Shown: in pieces, positions 4,890-13,068 of the stretch
Numbering within the stretch: the stretch's first letter is position 1
How the letters are laid out: each line of letters begins with the position of its first letter
DNA from: a virus
DNA: 30,085 nucleotides
Virus record (IMG/VR): IMGVR_UViG_3300028027_000168
Location: 1 to 30,085 of that record
Strand: one strand, 5' to 3'
The notes under the pieces: generated by a model
What the model was told of the DNA's origin: nothing
Databases searched by the model: none
What the model saw: only the letters and a program-made list of their open reading frames with translations
Made by a program: the position numbers and the translations under genes

Positions 4890-5504
4890 TTATTCGCTTA
4901 ACATTCTGCCAATTTCATCTGTTTGGTGTTTAAATTCTTTATAATCAAAGTTTAAAAGATTACTTTGTTTTACATAATCAACACCAATATACCCAACAAA
5001 TTTGTTATCTGTAAAAATTGGGGCTATCATTAACGATTTTATACCTTGATTTTTTAAAGCTATTTTTGTTGCTTCTTCTTTTATGTCGTCAACATCTGAA
5101 TATACCATTCTACAAAGCATAACTTCCTGTAAAAATGTAGGAAAAAGGCTTGTAGGTAAGTTCTGTAAATTTGAATTTTCAAAAGAAATACCTCTATTAC
5201 ATACCTCGTTAGTTAGTGATTGGTGGTTCTTATGTTTGCCATCATAGAACGAAACACCGTTATGGAATCTAAAAATATACGATCTATCCGCTCCGTATTT
5301 AAACATCAAATTATTCAACATTTGCTGAATTAATACATTATTAGTTACATCTTCTTTAATTGGGTCTTTTTCTTCAATTTTCTTTTCAACTACTTCGGTT
5401 ATCAATGACTTATAATAAAATAGCACTAACCCTACGAATAGAAGGATTAGAGCTATATTTTTCATTTTACTAAGTTCTGCTAGGATTAATTTAATATTGT
5501 TCAT
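4890..5504 (-). CDS. Membrane-anchored GAF-domain protein
   Basis: 204 aa. One hydrophobic segment at about residues 16-32 (NIALILLFVGLVLFYYKSL) follows a short basic start. A charged linker (VVEKKIEEKDPIKED) leads to a GAF-like domain at about 50-200, with RSYIFRFHNG, GISFENSNLQ, KNQGIKSLMIAPIFTDNKFV and GYIGVDYV. GAF domains bind small ligands or nucleotides and pair with signalling outputs, but no output domain is present. It lies between the receptor-binding genes and the holin, so roles in lysis timing, host sensing or superinfection exclusion are possible; all are inference. The anchor predicts a GAF domain at the cytoplasmic face. Confidence 0.72.
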   Translation of the reverse strand: MNNIKLILAELSKMKNIALILLFVGLVLFYYKSLITEVVEKKIEEKDPIKEDVTNNVLIQQMLNNLMFKYGADRSYIFRFHNGVSFYDGKHKNHQSLTNEVCNRGISFENSNLQNLPTSLFPTFLQEVMLCRMVYSDVDDIKEEATKIALKNQGIKSLMIAPIFTDNKFVGYIGVDYVKQSNLLNFDYKEFKHQTDEIGRMLSE

Positions 5505-5734
5505 TATATTAAAGTATTTTGCTCTATATACTCAAAATCACTAGGTAAACCTAAAATACCTTCAATCACTTCATCGTGTTTAATGATATATTTTCCGTTA
5601 TTAACCTCAAAATTAGTATATGTTTGGGTAATTGCATTAATCGAAATAGGTATTCCTAAACTTGAATTTATTGAATTTAAAACATTTTGAACTTCTAATT
5701 CATTGTTGTATACGTAAGCCTTAATATATTGCAT
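5504..5734 (-). CDS. Hypothetical protein next to receptor-binding gene, 76 aa
   Basis: Starts MQYIKAYVYNNELEVQNVLN; strand-rich with Asn and Ile, e.g. NNGKYIIKHDEVIEGILG. No family is recognised. It overlaps the LamG-like gene by 14 bases and the GAF gene by one base (TAATG). The size, position and composition fit a small tail-tip or fibre-assembly protein, without direct evidence. Confidence 0.7.
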   Translation of the reverse strand: MQYIKAYVYNNELEVQNVLNSINSSLGIPISINAITQTYTNFEVNNGKYIIKHDEVIEGILGLPSDFEYIEQNTLI

Positions 5735-6590
5735 AATAAGTGTTTATATTTGTATTTATTGCTGTTAAATTTGTTTGTTGATACGTTGGATAAAGTACTA
5801 TTTCTTGAATATTTCCATTTATATAGTAACTATTATCTCGATTATTTCTACCGATATTAAATTGATAAGAATTTGAACCAGTTAAATCTTGTGAAGTAGT
5901 AGCCTGACCGTAGATAACATTATTTTGGTATAACTTAATGTTATTCGCTTCAGTTGCATTTGTGTTTGAGAATAAATACTGTTGGTTTTTATTAGTTACC
6001 ACCGTTGATAATGGAAAACTTTCAGTTTCAATAACTACTTGCAAATAATTGCTTCCATCAGATTGTTGACCTAGTGAATAAGCTCCGTCAATACCGTATC
6101 CTTTAGAAACAATGTGTCCATAATTTCCGCCAGTATTGGTAAAATTAGCAACTGAAAATGTTGATATACATTCTTGAATGTTTAAAACTGAGGTTGAATT
6201 AACATATAGATATTTTGACAAATCTCTATCAAAATTAATAGCTGTTTTTCCATTTAATATATTAATTGAACCACTTGTAACTATTTGTGGTTGATTAGAT
6301 GCTGTTGTCTGTATAGCATTATTTGTTCCGCTCTGGTCGTACCAAGTAGTCACAAAGCCATTATTAGCACCAACAAATGAAAGTAAAGATGATGTGTCTA
6401 AATCAGCACCACTAAAGCCAATATTTTGCTCTGTATTATCTGATGACCGCCTTACTCGAATAGCACTACCACTATAAGCTGTTGATAATTTTCGCAATGA
6501 ATAGGCAGAACTTGCACCACCATAAGTGTCTAGTAAATAACTTATAGGTGCCGTACTTTCTTCTAAGAAACTTCTATAATATCTACTCAT
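5721..6590 (-). CDS. Arabinofuranosidase-like/LamG tail protein, receptor-binding candidate
   Basis: 289 aa. The N-terminal part (about 15-105) resembles the start of the alpha-L-arabinofuranosidase B catalytic region found in many phage tail proteins: SYLLDTYGGASSAYSLRKLS, GSAIRVRRSSDN, IGFSGADLD, FVTTWYDQSG. The rest (about 110-289) is a concanavalin/LamG-type beta sandwich with TAINFDR, STFSVANF, NIGRNNRDN and GNIQEIVLYP. It probably binds, and may trim, host surface polysaccharide. It follows the tail fibre gene by one base. Catalytic competence cannot be judged by eye; a purely binding lectin-like function is equally possible. Confidence 0.78.
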   Translation of the reverse strand: MSRYYRSFLEESTAPISYLLDTYGGASSAYSLRKLSTAYSGSAIRVRRSSDNTEQNIGFSGADLDTSSLLSFVGANNGFVTTWYDQSGTNNAIQTTASNQPQIVTSGSINILNGKTAINFDRDLSKYLYVNSTSVLNIQECISTFSVANFTNTGGNYGHIVSKGYGIDGAYSLGQQSDGSNYLQVVIETESFPLSTVVTNKNQQYLFSNTNATEANNIKLYQNNVIYGQATTSQDLTGSNSYQFNIGRNNRDNSYYINGNIQEIVLYPTYQQTNLTAINTNINTYYAIY

Positions 6591-6591
6591 C

Positions 6592-7782
6592 TTATGAAGG
6601 TTTAGTTATCCAATATTCCACTCTTGTAGAGCTTACCCATTCACAAAAGATAACATTTAATGTAGATGTTGTATAAGTAGCAGTACCCATTTTAACCCAC
6701 CCAGCAGGAAAAGTCGGAGCAACCGTATGATTGTGGTATATTTTCTGAACTATTCCGATTTTTGCACTCGTTAAACTATCCGTAATATTAGATGTCGAAG
6801 GACTTGCAACAGAATTGTAGATTTGTGGAACTACAAATGAAATAACACTTCCCGTTGTTGCCGTTGTATATGGTTGGTATGTACTTAAGTCTTGATCACC
6901 TGTATTTGTTCCTGAAGTATTGCCTAATAACGTAGCTTCTGCACTTGTTATTAATCTTTCACCTACTACTTTGTCAACTTTAGTATCTAATTGGTCATCA
7001 ACTGCTTTAACACTCGGATATAGCACATCGTTAATAGTAGCGAATGTAGTTGCTTTATTAGTGTTTAATTCAACGTTGCTATCTAAAAACGTTTCAACCA
7101 AATCAGGCACAACCGCAGTTATATAAGTGTCAACCGCTTGTGTTGTTGGATATAAAGTATCGTTAATTGTAGTAAAATCAGTTACTTTATTATTTACATC
7201 TTCACCACTTAATGAAGCTAATGTTTGGTCACCTGTATTATAGCCTTCTAAATTGTCTAACTTAACTTTATCATCAGCATTAAGCAAACCAGCTTCTCTA
7301 ACATTTGCTTGTGGTATAGTAACATCTGAACCTGTTGAGCTTTCAATTTTAAAACTTGTACCTGTTTTTGTACTTAATGTTAAATTAGTTGTACTTGTTA
7401 AACCAGCATCTATAAATGCTCTAATTTCAGCAACCGTTGTTTCATTTGTACCGCCCTCATCTAAGATAGTATCTTTGTTTTTTTCGTGAGCTAAAATCGT
7501 TGGGAAAACATCATTCCATTCAGCACTACCATTAATTGGAGTGACACCAGTTGAAATTTCAGTTGCTAACCATAATCTACCATCATACGTTGCGAACTCA
7601 TCAACTAAGTAAGTTCTATCAACATCATATATTAATGTCGGGTCATTTGTTTGACTTAAAGATATAAAGTCATTATAGATATTAATAAAATTACCATCAA
7701 TTTCGGCATTCGTTAACGTATCATCTTTGTTTATTAACGGTGCATTATCCGTTTCTCTTAAAATTAAATTATCACTATTCAT
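6592..7782 (-). CDS. Tail fibre protein with internal repeats
   Basis: 396 aa. The N-terminus has the fibre-head motif LTNAEIDGNFINIYND, followed by YLVDEFATYDGRLWLATEIS, like short carbohydrate-binding modules. Two 21-residue repeats follow: NKVTDFTTINDTLYPTTQAV(D) at 198-218 and NKATTFATINDVLYPSVKAV(D) at 242-262. YNTGDQ and GTNTGDQ elements, common in phage fibre shafts, lie at 181-186 and 291-297. The C-terminus (about 310-396) is a distinct beta-rich tip. The gene lies between the connector and the LamG-like protein, so the two probably form the adsorption apparatus. Confidence 0.8.
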   Translation of the reverse strand: MNSDNLILRETDNAPLINKDDTLTNAEIDGNFINIYNDFISLSQTNDPTLIYDVDRTYLVDEFATYDGRLWLATEISTGVTPINGSAEWNDVFPTILAHEKNKDTILDEGGTNETTVAEIRAFIDAGLTSTTNLTLSTKTGTSFKIESSTGSDVTIPQANVREAGLLNADDKVKLDNLEGYNTGDQTLASLSGEDVNNKVTDFTTINDTLYPTTQAVDTYITAVVPDLVETFLDSNVELNTNKATTFATINDVLYPSVKAVDDQLDTKVDKVVGERLITSAEATLLGNTSGTNTGDQDLSTYQPYTTATTGSVISFVVPQIYNSVASPSTSNITDSLTSAKIGIVQKIYHNHTVAPTFPAGWVKMGTATYTTSTLNVIFCEWVSSTRVEYWITKPS

Positions 7783-8318
7783 TAGCTTCCTATATTTCTA
7801 ATTTTTATACCATTTGTAAAGTTAGCATTTTTATCGCATTTAAATAATGGATAACTTGCTTTATTTCTTTCAAGATATTTCTTTATATTTTCTTCGCAAA
7901 ATGTAGCTCCTGAACGTGCTTGAGATACTAATCTACTAATTGTTTTTTCTTCTACTTTGTCCGAATATTGGTTAGTCTTGTGAACTAGTCCAGTTGCTGT
8001 GCTTATTACGTTAGAATTAGCCAAATAACGAGCGTAAGTAGAATAAACTAAATACTGTTTAATACCATCTAAATAGTATATCTCATTTTGATAGGTATAT
8101 TGTCCTCCATTAAATAATAAATCGTACTTATCTAGTGAGGGTAAAGCTGTGAAATCTGCTATTAAATCTAAATAAAAAGCATCGCCAATTAATTCACGTA
8201 AATCAAAGTTTTGAGCCTCTAATATATGAGGTGTTAATTGCTTTATTTCATTTACATTTAGTGAAATTGATTTAACCGCCTGAATATTTGCGAGTGTTAT
8301 AAGTTTTGTTGTTATCAT
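7782..8318 (-). CDS. Head-tail connector/adaptor candidate, 178 aa
   Basis: Starts MITTKLITLANIQAVKSISLN, with NFDLRELIGDAFYLDLIADF and YARYLANSNVISTATGLVHK. The largely helical layout, with an early segment describing one substructure per 'LIGDAFYLDL' block, resembles the small head-tail connector proteins (gp6-like) of Bacteroidetes phages. It follows the portal gene with an ATGA overlap, the usual place for an adaptor. The family assignment is by layout and position, not a strong motif. Confidence 0.6.
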   Translation of the reverse strand: MITTKLITLANIQAVKSISLNVNEIKQLTPHILEAQNFDLRELIGDAFYLDLIADFTALPSLDKYDLLFNGGQYTYQNEIYYLDGIKQYLVYSTYARYLANSNVISTATGLVHKTNQYSDKVEEKTISRLVSQARSGATFCEENIKKYLERNKASYPLFKCDKNANFTNGIKIRNIGS

Positions 8319-9652
8319 AGTGTCAACATTTGAGTTACTTGTTCATCTGAAAGTCCGAATAATACCTTTAATGTACCTTGTTTTTGTGAAATTGTTAGAT
8401 TTGGGTCTGCTAAAATACTAGTTAAGGCTTGCGTACCACCAACTCCCAAAGTAACTGCTAACAAAGTAGTATCTGCCTTTAAATCAGTCGCTTCTTCATC
8501 TCCATTTGCTATACGAATTTCGTTTTTAGTATAATAAGAAAGGTATTCGGGTGCAATTGCCTTGCTATATTTCAAGGGCAAAATAGAATAGTCATTTGAA
8601 GGGCAAATATTGTAGTAAAAATTAGTAAATATTTCGGTTAAAATTTCTTCAACTACTAATCTGTCATCACTTGTTATACCGTTATAATAATCGAATGCAT
8701 CACTTATCTCTTTTGAAGTTCCTAAACTACCTTGAACACGTAATAATAAAACTGGAGGTATCAAAAACATTTTAATTATTGCATCTCGTGAACTATTTTC
8801 AGTATATTCATAAAGACCATCGTAATTTTGTATGTCTAACTTTTTAAGTTCAATTGCTTCTTCATTACTTTCTCGTTCAATTACCATTATACGCCCAGCA
8901 CCCTCACCACCTTGAAAAGCTCTCATATTTTCATCAAATAATTCCGCATCTTCATCGCTTTCTGTTTTACCCATAACTAGCAAATGACTAGCCAAAAAAT
9001 TATCCGTTGCCGTAGAATGTTTGAATTTCTTTAATTGACCTTCAGTAAGCATATCCTCTAAAACAGCATCAAAAGGTGCTAAAGGATATTCATTCATAGG
9101 AGAATAATAGATTTGACCTTTGTAGTTTTCCCAACCGCCAGCTTCTTCGACCTCTATTTCTACATTTGCAGGATTGTAAGGGTTAATATAAACAATATCA
9201 GTCTTATCGAATTTCTTATGCTTAGTCATACCCCAGTCATCATAAACCTCAATCATTCCATAGCGTTCATCACCTTCAGGAACTAGTCTACAAAATTCAA
9301 AAGGAATTAAACTAACTTCCCTTTTTTGGTAAAGTCCGTTGTAATTAACGTGAATAGCAACTCCACCAAATTTACCGAAGTCTTTAACTAATTTTCTTAC
9401 AAATTTATCCGTAGTTTCATTCTTTGAATTTATTATACTTTTATAAAAATCAGTATCTTTTAAACCACCACCAAAAACAAATTTTTCATACAATTTTAAA
9501 CAAGTTTTTGCCGTTCCACTATCATTGACAATATCAGTTACCCTTTGAGGGTACTTATTATCAAAGTCGTATTTCTTTACAAAGAAACCAATGTTATCTA
9601 TAACATCAATTCTTTGCGTAACTTTTTGAGCTGTAGATTTAACTTTAGCCAT
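8315..9652 (-). CDS. Portal protein
   Basis: 445 aa, the right size for a portal. Features include LVKDFGKFGGVAIHVNYNG (wing region), EVSLIPFEFCRLVPEGD, IYYSPMNEYPLAPFDAVLED, and the portal-like segment SSRDAIIKMFLIPPVLLLRV followed by GSLGTSKEISDAFDYYNG, corresponding to the stem/crown transition with the IPP-hinge. Twelve copies would form the DNA channel at the capsid vertex and dock the terminase. The gene is about 14 kb from the large terminase, with tail genes between. It overlaps the 154-aa gene by one base. It lies after two terminators that follow the capsid gene, which would keep its level below that of the capsid protein. Confidence 0.85.
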   Translation of the reverse strand: MAKVKSTAQKVTQRIDVIDNIGFFVKKYDFDNKYPQRVTDIVNDSGTAKTCLKLYEKFVFGGGLKDTDFYKSIINSKNETTDKFVRKLVKDFGKFGGVAIHVNYNGLYQKREVSLIPFEFCRLVPEGDERYGMIEVYDDWGMTKHKKFDKTDIVYINPYNPANVEIEVEEAGGWENYKGQIYYSPMNEYPLAPFDAVLEDMLTEGQLKKFKHSTATDNFLASHLLVMGKTESDEDAELFDENMRAFQGGEGAGRIMVIERESNEEAIELKKLDIQNYDGLYEYTENSSRDAIIKMFLIPPVLLLRVQGSLGTSKEISDAFDYYNGITSDDRLVVEEILTEIFTNFYYNICPSNDYSILPLKYSKAIAPEYLSYYTKNEIRIANGDEEATDLKADTTLLAVTLGVGGTQALTSILADPNLTISQKQGTLKVLFGLSDEQVTQMLTL

Positions 9653-10116
9653 TATGCTTTACGTTTTGCTCGTGTTCGTTTAACAGCCTGAATTACCTCT
9701 TTAATTTCTTCCGCTAGTTCCTTAACATCCTCAACTATACCAACTATTTTTTGCCAATTTTCAGGTACTTTTTCAAAGAATTTTATCAATACTGGATTGT
9801 GTTTTAATGCCGAAATACATTGTTTATCAGTTGAGTGTTCTGTAATAGTATCAACCCCGAACGACATTATAACCGCTCCTTTTTTAACGTGAAATTGTTT
9901 TTCCATTTTTTCTATTATTTTGTTTGTTATGTTTGGACGTTTTAATGCGAAAAATAAATCCTCTATACATTCGCATTTTTGAGCCTTATTTAGACTAATT
10001 CCAAATAAGGTTATATTTAATTTATTAGCTTCTTGCCACTCAACCGAAAGGTGGTTACCCCTCCATATACTTTTGGTTTTTTCGTAGCTTAATACTTTGC
10101 TTATTTCTTCTTCCAT
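9652..10116 (-). CDS. Hypothetical protein before portal, 154 aa
   Basis: I do not recognise this protein. It contains FGISLNKAQKCECIEDLFFA with a Cys-x-Cys, a helical centre KIIEKMEKQFHVKKGAVIMS, and a strongly charged C-terminal helix (EDVKELAEEIKEVIQAVKRT) ending RAKRKA. The basic tail may bind DNA. It directly follows the terminator at 10121-10153 and precedes the portal (one-base overlap). A minor virion, connector or packaging-accessory role is plausible from position only. Confidence 0.72.
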   Translation of the reverse strand: MEEEISKVLSYEKTKSIWRGNHLSVEWQEANKLNITLFGISLNKAQKCECIEDLFFALKRPNITNKIIEKMEKQFHVKKGAVIMSFGVDTITEHSTDKQCISALKHNPVLIKFFEKVPENWQKIVGIVEDVKELAEEIKEVIQAVKRTRAKRKA

Positions 10117-10120
10117 ATTT

Positions 10121-10153
10121 AAAAAAAAAGGGTATCAAATAAATGACACCCTT
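10121..10153 (-). terminator. Rho-independent terminator after the 191-aa virion gene
   Basis: The minus-strand transcript forms AAGGGTGTCA/TGATACCCTT (10 bp with one G-T pair, 6-base loop) followed by a run of T. It lies 22 bases after the 191-aa gene stop and directly before the next ATG (10116). No new promoter is visible between them, so it probably lowers rather than abolishes expression of the portal block. Confidence 0.88.
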
Positions 10154-10175
10154 AAATTTAGTTATTATTTTTGAA

Positions 10176-10751
10176 TTAATCCAATAAACTATCTACAACA
10201 GCTTTTGAACTTGCATAATTTGTAATAAACAAAGAGTTAGGAAGTCTAGGCTCTTTATTGTTAATTGTTGTGAAAGTGAAGTCAAATGCACCTTGTGTAT
10301 CTGCATTGTTTGGGTCTCTTTCAAGAACTGACATTTCCAAACCTGTAGTTAAACCATAGATTTCAAATGCTGAATTTCCTGATACTCCTTTAAAATAGTT
10401 TTCTGTTATAATAACAAATCTACCGTCTTTCATTGAGTTCAATTGTTCTTTAATTTCAGGTGACAAATCAAAACCTTTCATTTGTACAGAATGGTCGAAC
10501 ATATTATTGAAACCAACTTTAACCATCATTGCTTTTGGTGCAATTGAGTTATTTTTACCGTCAATTTGGTAAGCAAATTTTCCAACTGCTAAGACAATGT
10601 CCTCAACTGTTGCTGTGTTAACCGCATCAAAAACGATTGATGAAATGTCATCATAATTAAAGATAACCGCTCTATCACGAGTTCCTCCTTGCATCGGAGT
10701 GTCGCAACTAATTAAAATGTTTGATGCAATCGCACCACATACTACTGACAT
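10176..10751 (-). CDS. Major virion protein, tail tube candidate
   Basis: 191 aa, beta-rich, with VVCGAIASNILISCDTPMQG, AVIFNYDDIS, IYGLTTGLEMSVLERDPNNA, AFDFTFTTINNKEPRLPNSL and FITNYASSKAVVDSLLD. This layout and length fit a tail tube or comparable abundant virion protein rather than an enzyme. It lies between two strong terminators, directly after the major capsid gene, which suggests a transcript pool shared with the capsid and kept apart from portal. I could not match a family; a capsid decoration protein is the main alternative. Confidence 0.62.
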   Translation of the reverse strand: MSVVCGAIASNILISCDTPMQGGTRDRAVIFNYDDISSIVFDAVNTATVEDIVLAVGKFAYQIDGKNNSIAPKAMMVKVGFNNMFDHSVQMKGFDLSPEIKEQLNSMKDGRFVIITENYFKGVSGNSAFEIYGLTTGLEMSVLERDPNNADTQGAFDFTFTTINNKEPRLPNSLFITNYASSKAVVDSLLD

Positions 10752-10774
10752 ATTTTTATATTTATAAAGTGAGT

Positions 10775-10803
10775 AAAAAAAAGGGAGTTTTAACGCTCCC
10801 CTT
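10775..10803 (-). terminator. Rho-independent terminator after the major capsid gene
   Basis: On the minus strand GGGAG (10800-10796), an 8-base loop and CTCCC (10787-10783) form the core stem, with A-G/T-T flanking pairs, followed by eight T (10782-10775). It starts seven bases after the capsid stop at 10810 and ends before the ATG at 10751. A GC stem this clean is rare in the surrounding sequence. Confidence 0.85.
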
Positions 10804-10809
10804 AGTTAT

Positions 10810-11886
10810 TTAGTAAGCAACTTGAATTTCGTAATCAAGAACTACTTTTGCATCGATATTGAAAGCGAAGTCAATAAAGTTTTTCTTAGATTTCTTATCA
10901 TTAAATACATCCATTCCTGACATTGCAGTAACTTCTTCAGTACCTACTTGTAAGTTTGTTGGAGTAACTAATACCGCTCTGTGAGGTAAGTAATATTTAG
11001 TTCCATCTGAATAATAAGATCTAATAATTCTATCCCATAAGTTGAAAGAATAAACTTCAATACCACCCGACTTAAGTAAAGTAATACCGTTTTCAAGTCT
11101 TTCAGTTGTGAATGCAATATTGTAAGCTAACAATTCTCTTTCGTATTGGTCTGCAACTGATTGAGTAACTACATATACAAGTCCAGCTTGTTCACGTAAT
11201 CTGTAATCAGCTCCAAAACGCATATTTTGAAGTGCATTTGAAACAACTTTGTTTGTTGTATCTGTAGAAGTGAAATTTTGAAGAGCAAATGACGCTTGAC
11301 CATTTCTTGAAGCTAAATCAGTTGTTTTTCTTGCAGAATCACCAGCAACAATTGCGAAAATTTGTTTCCAAAAACCATCAATTTTATTGAAATAAGCTAA
11401 ATCCGTACCATTAGTTATAACCCCACCGTCAACAACATTTTCAGCTGTAGTATCTCCAAACCAAGCAATTCTGTAGATAGCTTCTTGAATAGCATCAGTT
11501 ACTAATTCTTCAACAAAGTTCAAGAAATCTGTTCCCGTTAAATCATATTTTTCAATACCTTTTTTAGTACCATACAAAAAGAAAGTTTCTTTTAAATCTG
11601 ACCAACAAGACTCGAATCTGTCAGAAACAACTGCAGGATTCCAAAATTTCTCAGTGTTTACGATTGCGTTAGTTGCACTTGAAGGGTCGCAAGAACCAGT
11701 TCCTTTTCCAACTAATCCATTCAATCTACCTAAGATTGCAATTTGTTTTTTTGCTACAATTCCATTTACTACTGAATGAAATTTTGTTAATTCTGGTTTA
11801 GAAAATGCACTCTCAAATACCGCTTCCGATACTGCTTTAATTTCTTCTCCGTTGAATGTTAAATCTGTTACATCAATTAATGCCAT
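10810..11886 (-). CDS. Major capsid protein
   Basis: 358 aa, the expected length for an HK97-like coat protein. It directly follows the protease/scaffold gene (16-base gap) and is followed by a terminator. Typical features are an N-arm (LTFNGEEIKAVSEAVFESAF), a central TDAIQEAIYRIAWFGD helix, and a C-terminal part with SGGIEVYSFNLWDRIIRSYY, YLPHRAVLVTPTNLQVGTEE and FIDFAFNIDAKVVLDYEIQV, which fits the P-domain/A-domain strand pattern. Position and size support the call more strongly than any single motif. No obvious cleavage delta domain is seen at the N-terminus, so any proteolysis may act mainly on the scaffold. Confidence 0.85.
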   Translation of the reverse strand: MALIDVTDLTFNGEEIKAVSEAVFESAFSKPELTKFHSVVNGIVAKKQIAILGRLNGLVGKGTGSCDPSSATNAIVNTEKFWNPAVVSDRFESCWSDLKETFFLYGTKKGIEKYDLTGTDFLNFVEELVTDAIQEAIYRIAWFGDTTAENVVDGGVITNGTDLAYFNKIDGFWKQIFAIVAGDSARKTTDLASRNGQASFALQNFTSTDTTNKVVSNALQNMRFGADYRLREQAGLVYVVTQSVADQYERELLAYNIAFTTERLENGITLLKSGGIEVYSFNLWDRIIRSYYSDGTKYYLPHRAVLVTPTNLQVGTEEVTAMSGMDVFNDKKSKKNFIDFAFNIDAKVVLDYEIQVAY

Positions 11887-11902
11887 CTTGTTTATTTATT
11901 TA

Positions 11903-12460
11903 TTATTTGTTTTTACTAATTAATTTTCTTTCTTTCATTTGTTCTTTGATAGTCTTAGGAGTTTCAATTTCTCTAAATACAGTCGCTTGAGCTGGCGGTG
12001 TATAATTGCTCCCAACTTTCGCAAGTTCTTCCATTTTAGCAACTACTGTTTCGGCTACTCCGTTTGCTTTATCCAATTCCAATTTCAAAGCTTCAATTTC
12101 AGCTTTTAAACTTTCGTTTTCAGCTGTTAAAGCGTCCATTTCTTCCTGTGTTGGCATTGCTGATAGTTCAACTTCCAATTCTAATTCAGGAGCTTCAGCT
12201 TCCATATACTCAGAAACTAGACCGTTTAAAATAACGATTGTAGCACCTTCAAGAGTTAAGTAAGTACCATCTGTTGGAACTGTTCCGTCTTCCAATAAAA
12301 CTGCATCTCCAACTTGAATATCTTCAAATGGAAGGTTTAAAATACCTTTATCCGTTTCAACCATCATTGCTAACTCGTTTCTTTCAACTGTAGCAACAAT
12401 TTCTTCACCTTTTAAAATCGACATTGCTAAGGCAACACGCTCCATTAATGGTTTTTTCAT
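11903..12460 (-). CDS. Possible nested scaffolding protein from internal start
   Basis: In frame with the protease gene, codon 193 is an ATG preceded by AAAAACAAACAAAT, the same A-rich leader type as real starts here. The product, starting MKKPLMERVALAMSILKG, would have 185 aa without the ClpP domain but with the coiled coil and basic tail. The same arrangement exists in lambda C/Nu3. Nothing but leader context and domain boundary supports separate initiation here. Confidence 0.45.
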   Translation of the reverse strand: MKKPLMERVALAMSILKGEEIVATVERNELAMMVETDKGILNLPFEDIQVGDAVLLEDGTVPTDGTYLTLEGATIVILNGLVSEYMEAEAPELELEVELSAMPTQEEMDALTAENESLKAEIEALKLELDKANGVAETVVAKMEELAKVGSNYTPPAQATVFREIETPKTIKEQMKERKLISKNK

Positions 12461-13036
12461 ATTTGTTTGTTTTTGATTATAAATTAGAGCCACTGCTCTT
12501 TGTTGCTGTTTTGGAACTATTGCACTTGCAAAATTCAATTTTAAACATTGGTCAACTGTTAATGAAGTTTCAATTTTCATCAAACCACTTAATGCTTCTT
12601 TACTAACACCAGTTGCCTTAGCATAGTTGTTAATCATTTCTGATTCAGTTTCCTTAATATTTTTCGACATTTCCTCAAGTGCTGAAGCGTCACCCGTAAC
12701 ATTCATTAAAAAAGGGTTGTGAATAATATAAGATGTACCTTCTTGAATAAATCTGTTATTAAGTGGAACAGATAAATGAATTTCTGTAGCGATTGACGCA
12801 CAAAGATTTTCGGCAATTGTATTGACATTTCCTAATGATGAAAGAAACTGAGCTATTGAGCGACCTACCTCAACGTAACCACCTTCACTATCAATATGCA
12901 CATTAATAGTGTCAACCTCTCCAAGTCCTTGAACTTGCGAAACGACATCAATTAATTCAACTCCCATTTTAGTAACTATACCATTTTCATCGTATGAATT
13001 ACCAATTTGACCTTTTATGTAGACATTTCCTATCAT
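11903..13036 (-). CDS. ClpP-type prohead protease fused to a scaffold-like C-terminus
   Basis: 377 aa. Residues 1-180 form a ClpP/S14 fold: VHIDSEGGYVEVGRSIAQFL at 46-65, the nucleophile in NLCASIATEIHLS (Ser-81), SYIIHNPF with His-106 (25 residues later, as in ClpP), and KIETSLTVDQ, where Glu-156 replaces the usual Asp, a change seen in phage members. Residues about 285-342 are a Glu/Leu heptad region (ENESLKAEIEALKLELDK) typical of scaffolding proteins, and the end is basic (KEQMKERKLISKNK), as in capsid-binding scaffold tails. It should shape and mature the prohead. An internal ATG at 12460 may make the scaffold alone. Confidence 0.88.
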   Translation of the reverse strand: MIGNVYIKGQIGNSYDENGIVTKMGVELIDVVSQVQGLGEVDTINVHIDSEGGYVEVGRSIAQFLSSLGNVNTIAENLCASIATEIHLSVPLNNRFIQEGTSYIIHNPFLMNVTGDASALEEMSKNIKETESEMINNYAKATGVSKEALSGLMKIETSLTVDQCLKLNFASAIVPKQQQRAVALIYNQKQTNMKKPLMERVALAMSILKGEEIVATVERNELAMMVETDKGILNLPFEDIQVGDAVLLEDGTVPTDGTYLTLEGATIVILNGLVSEYMEAEAPELELEVELSAMPTQEEMDALTAENESLKAEIEALKLELDKANGVAETVVAKMEELAKVGSNYTPPAQATVFREIETPKTIKEQMKERKLISKNK

Positions 13037-13068
13037 ATTGTAAATTTAAGTTATTGTTTTTGTGTTAA

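Noticed and set aside
6920-7489. Plus-strand open frames opposite the tail fibre gene
   Set aside because: They mirror the Thr/Asn-rich fibre codons and give hydrophobic, repetitive translations with no start context.
12006-12606. Plus-strand open frames opposite the protease/scaffold gene
   Set aside because: The Ser/Ala-rich translation is the antisense of the Glu/Leu coiled coil; no gene-like features.
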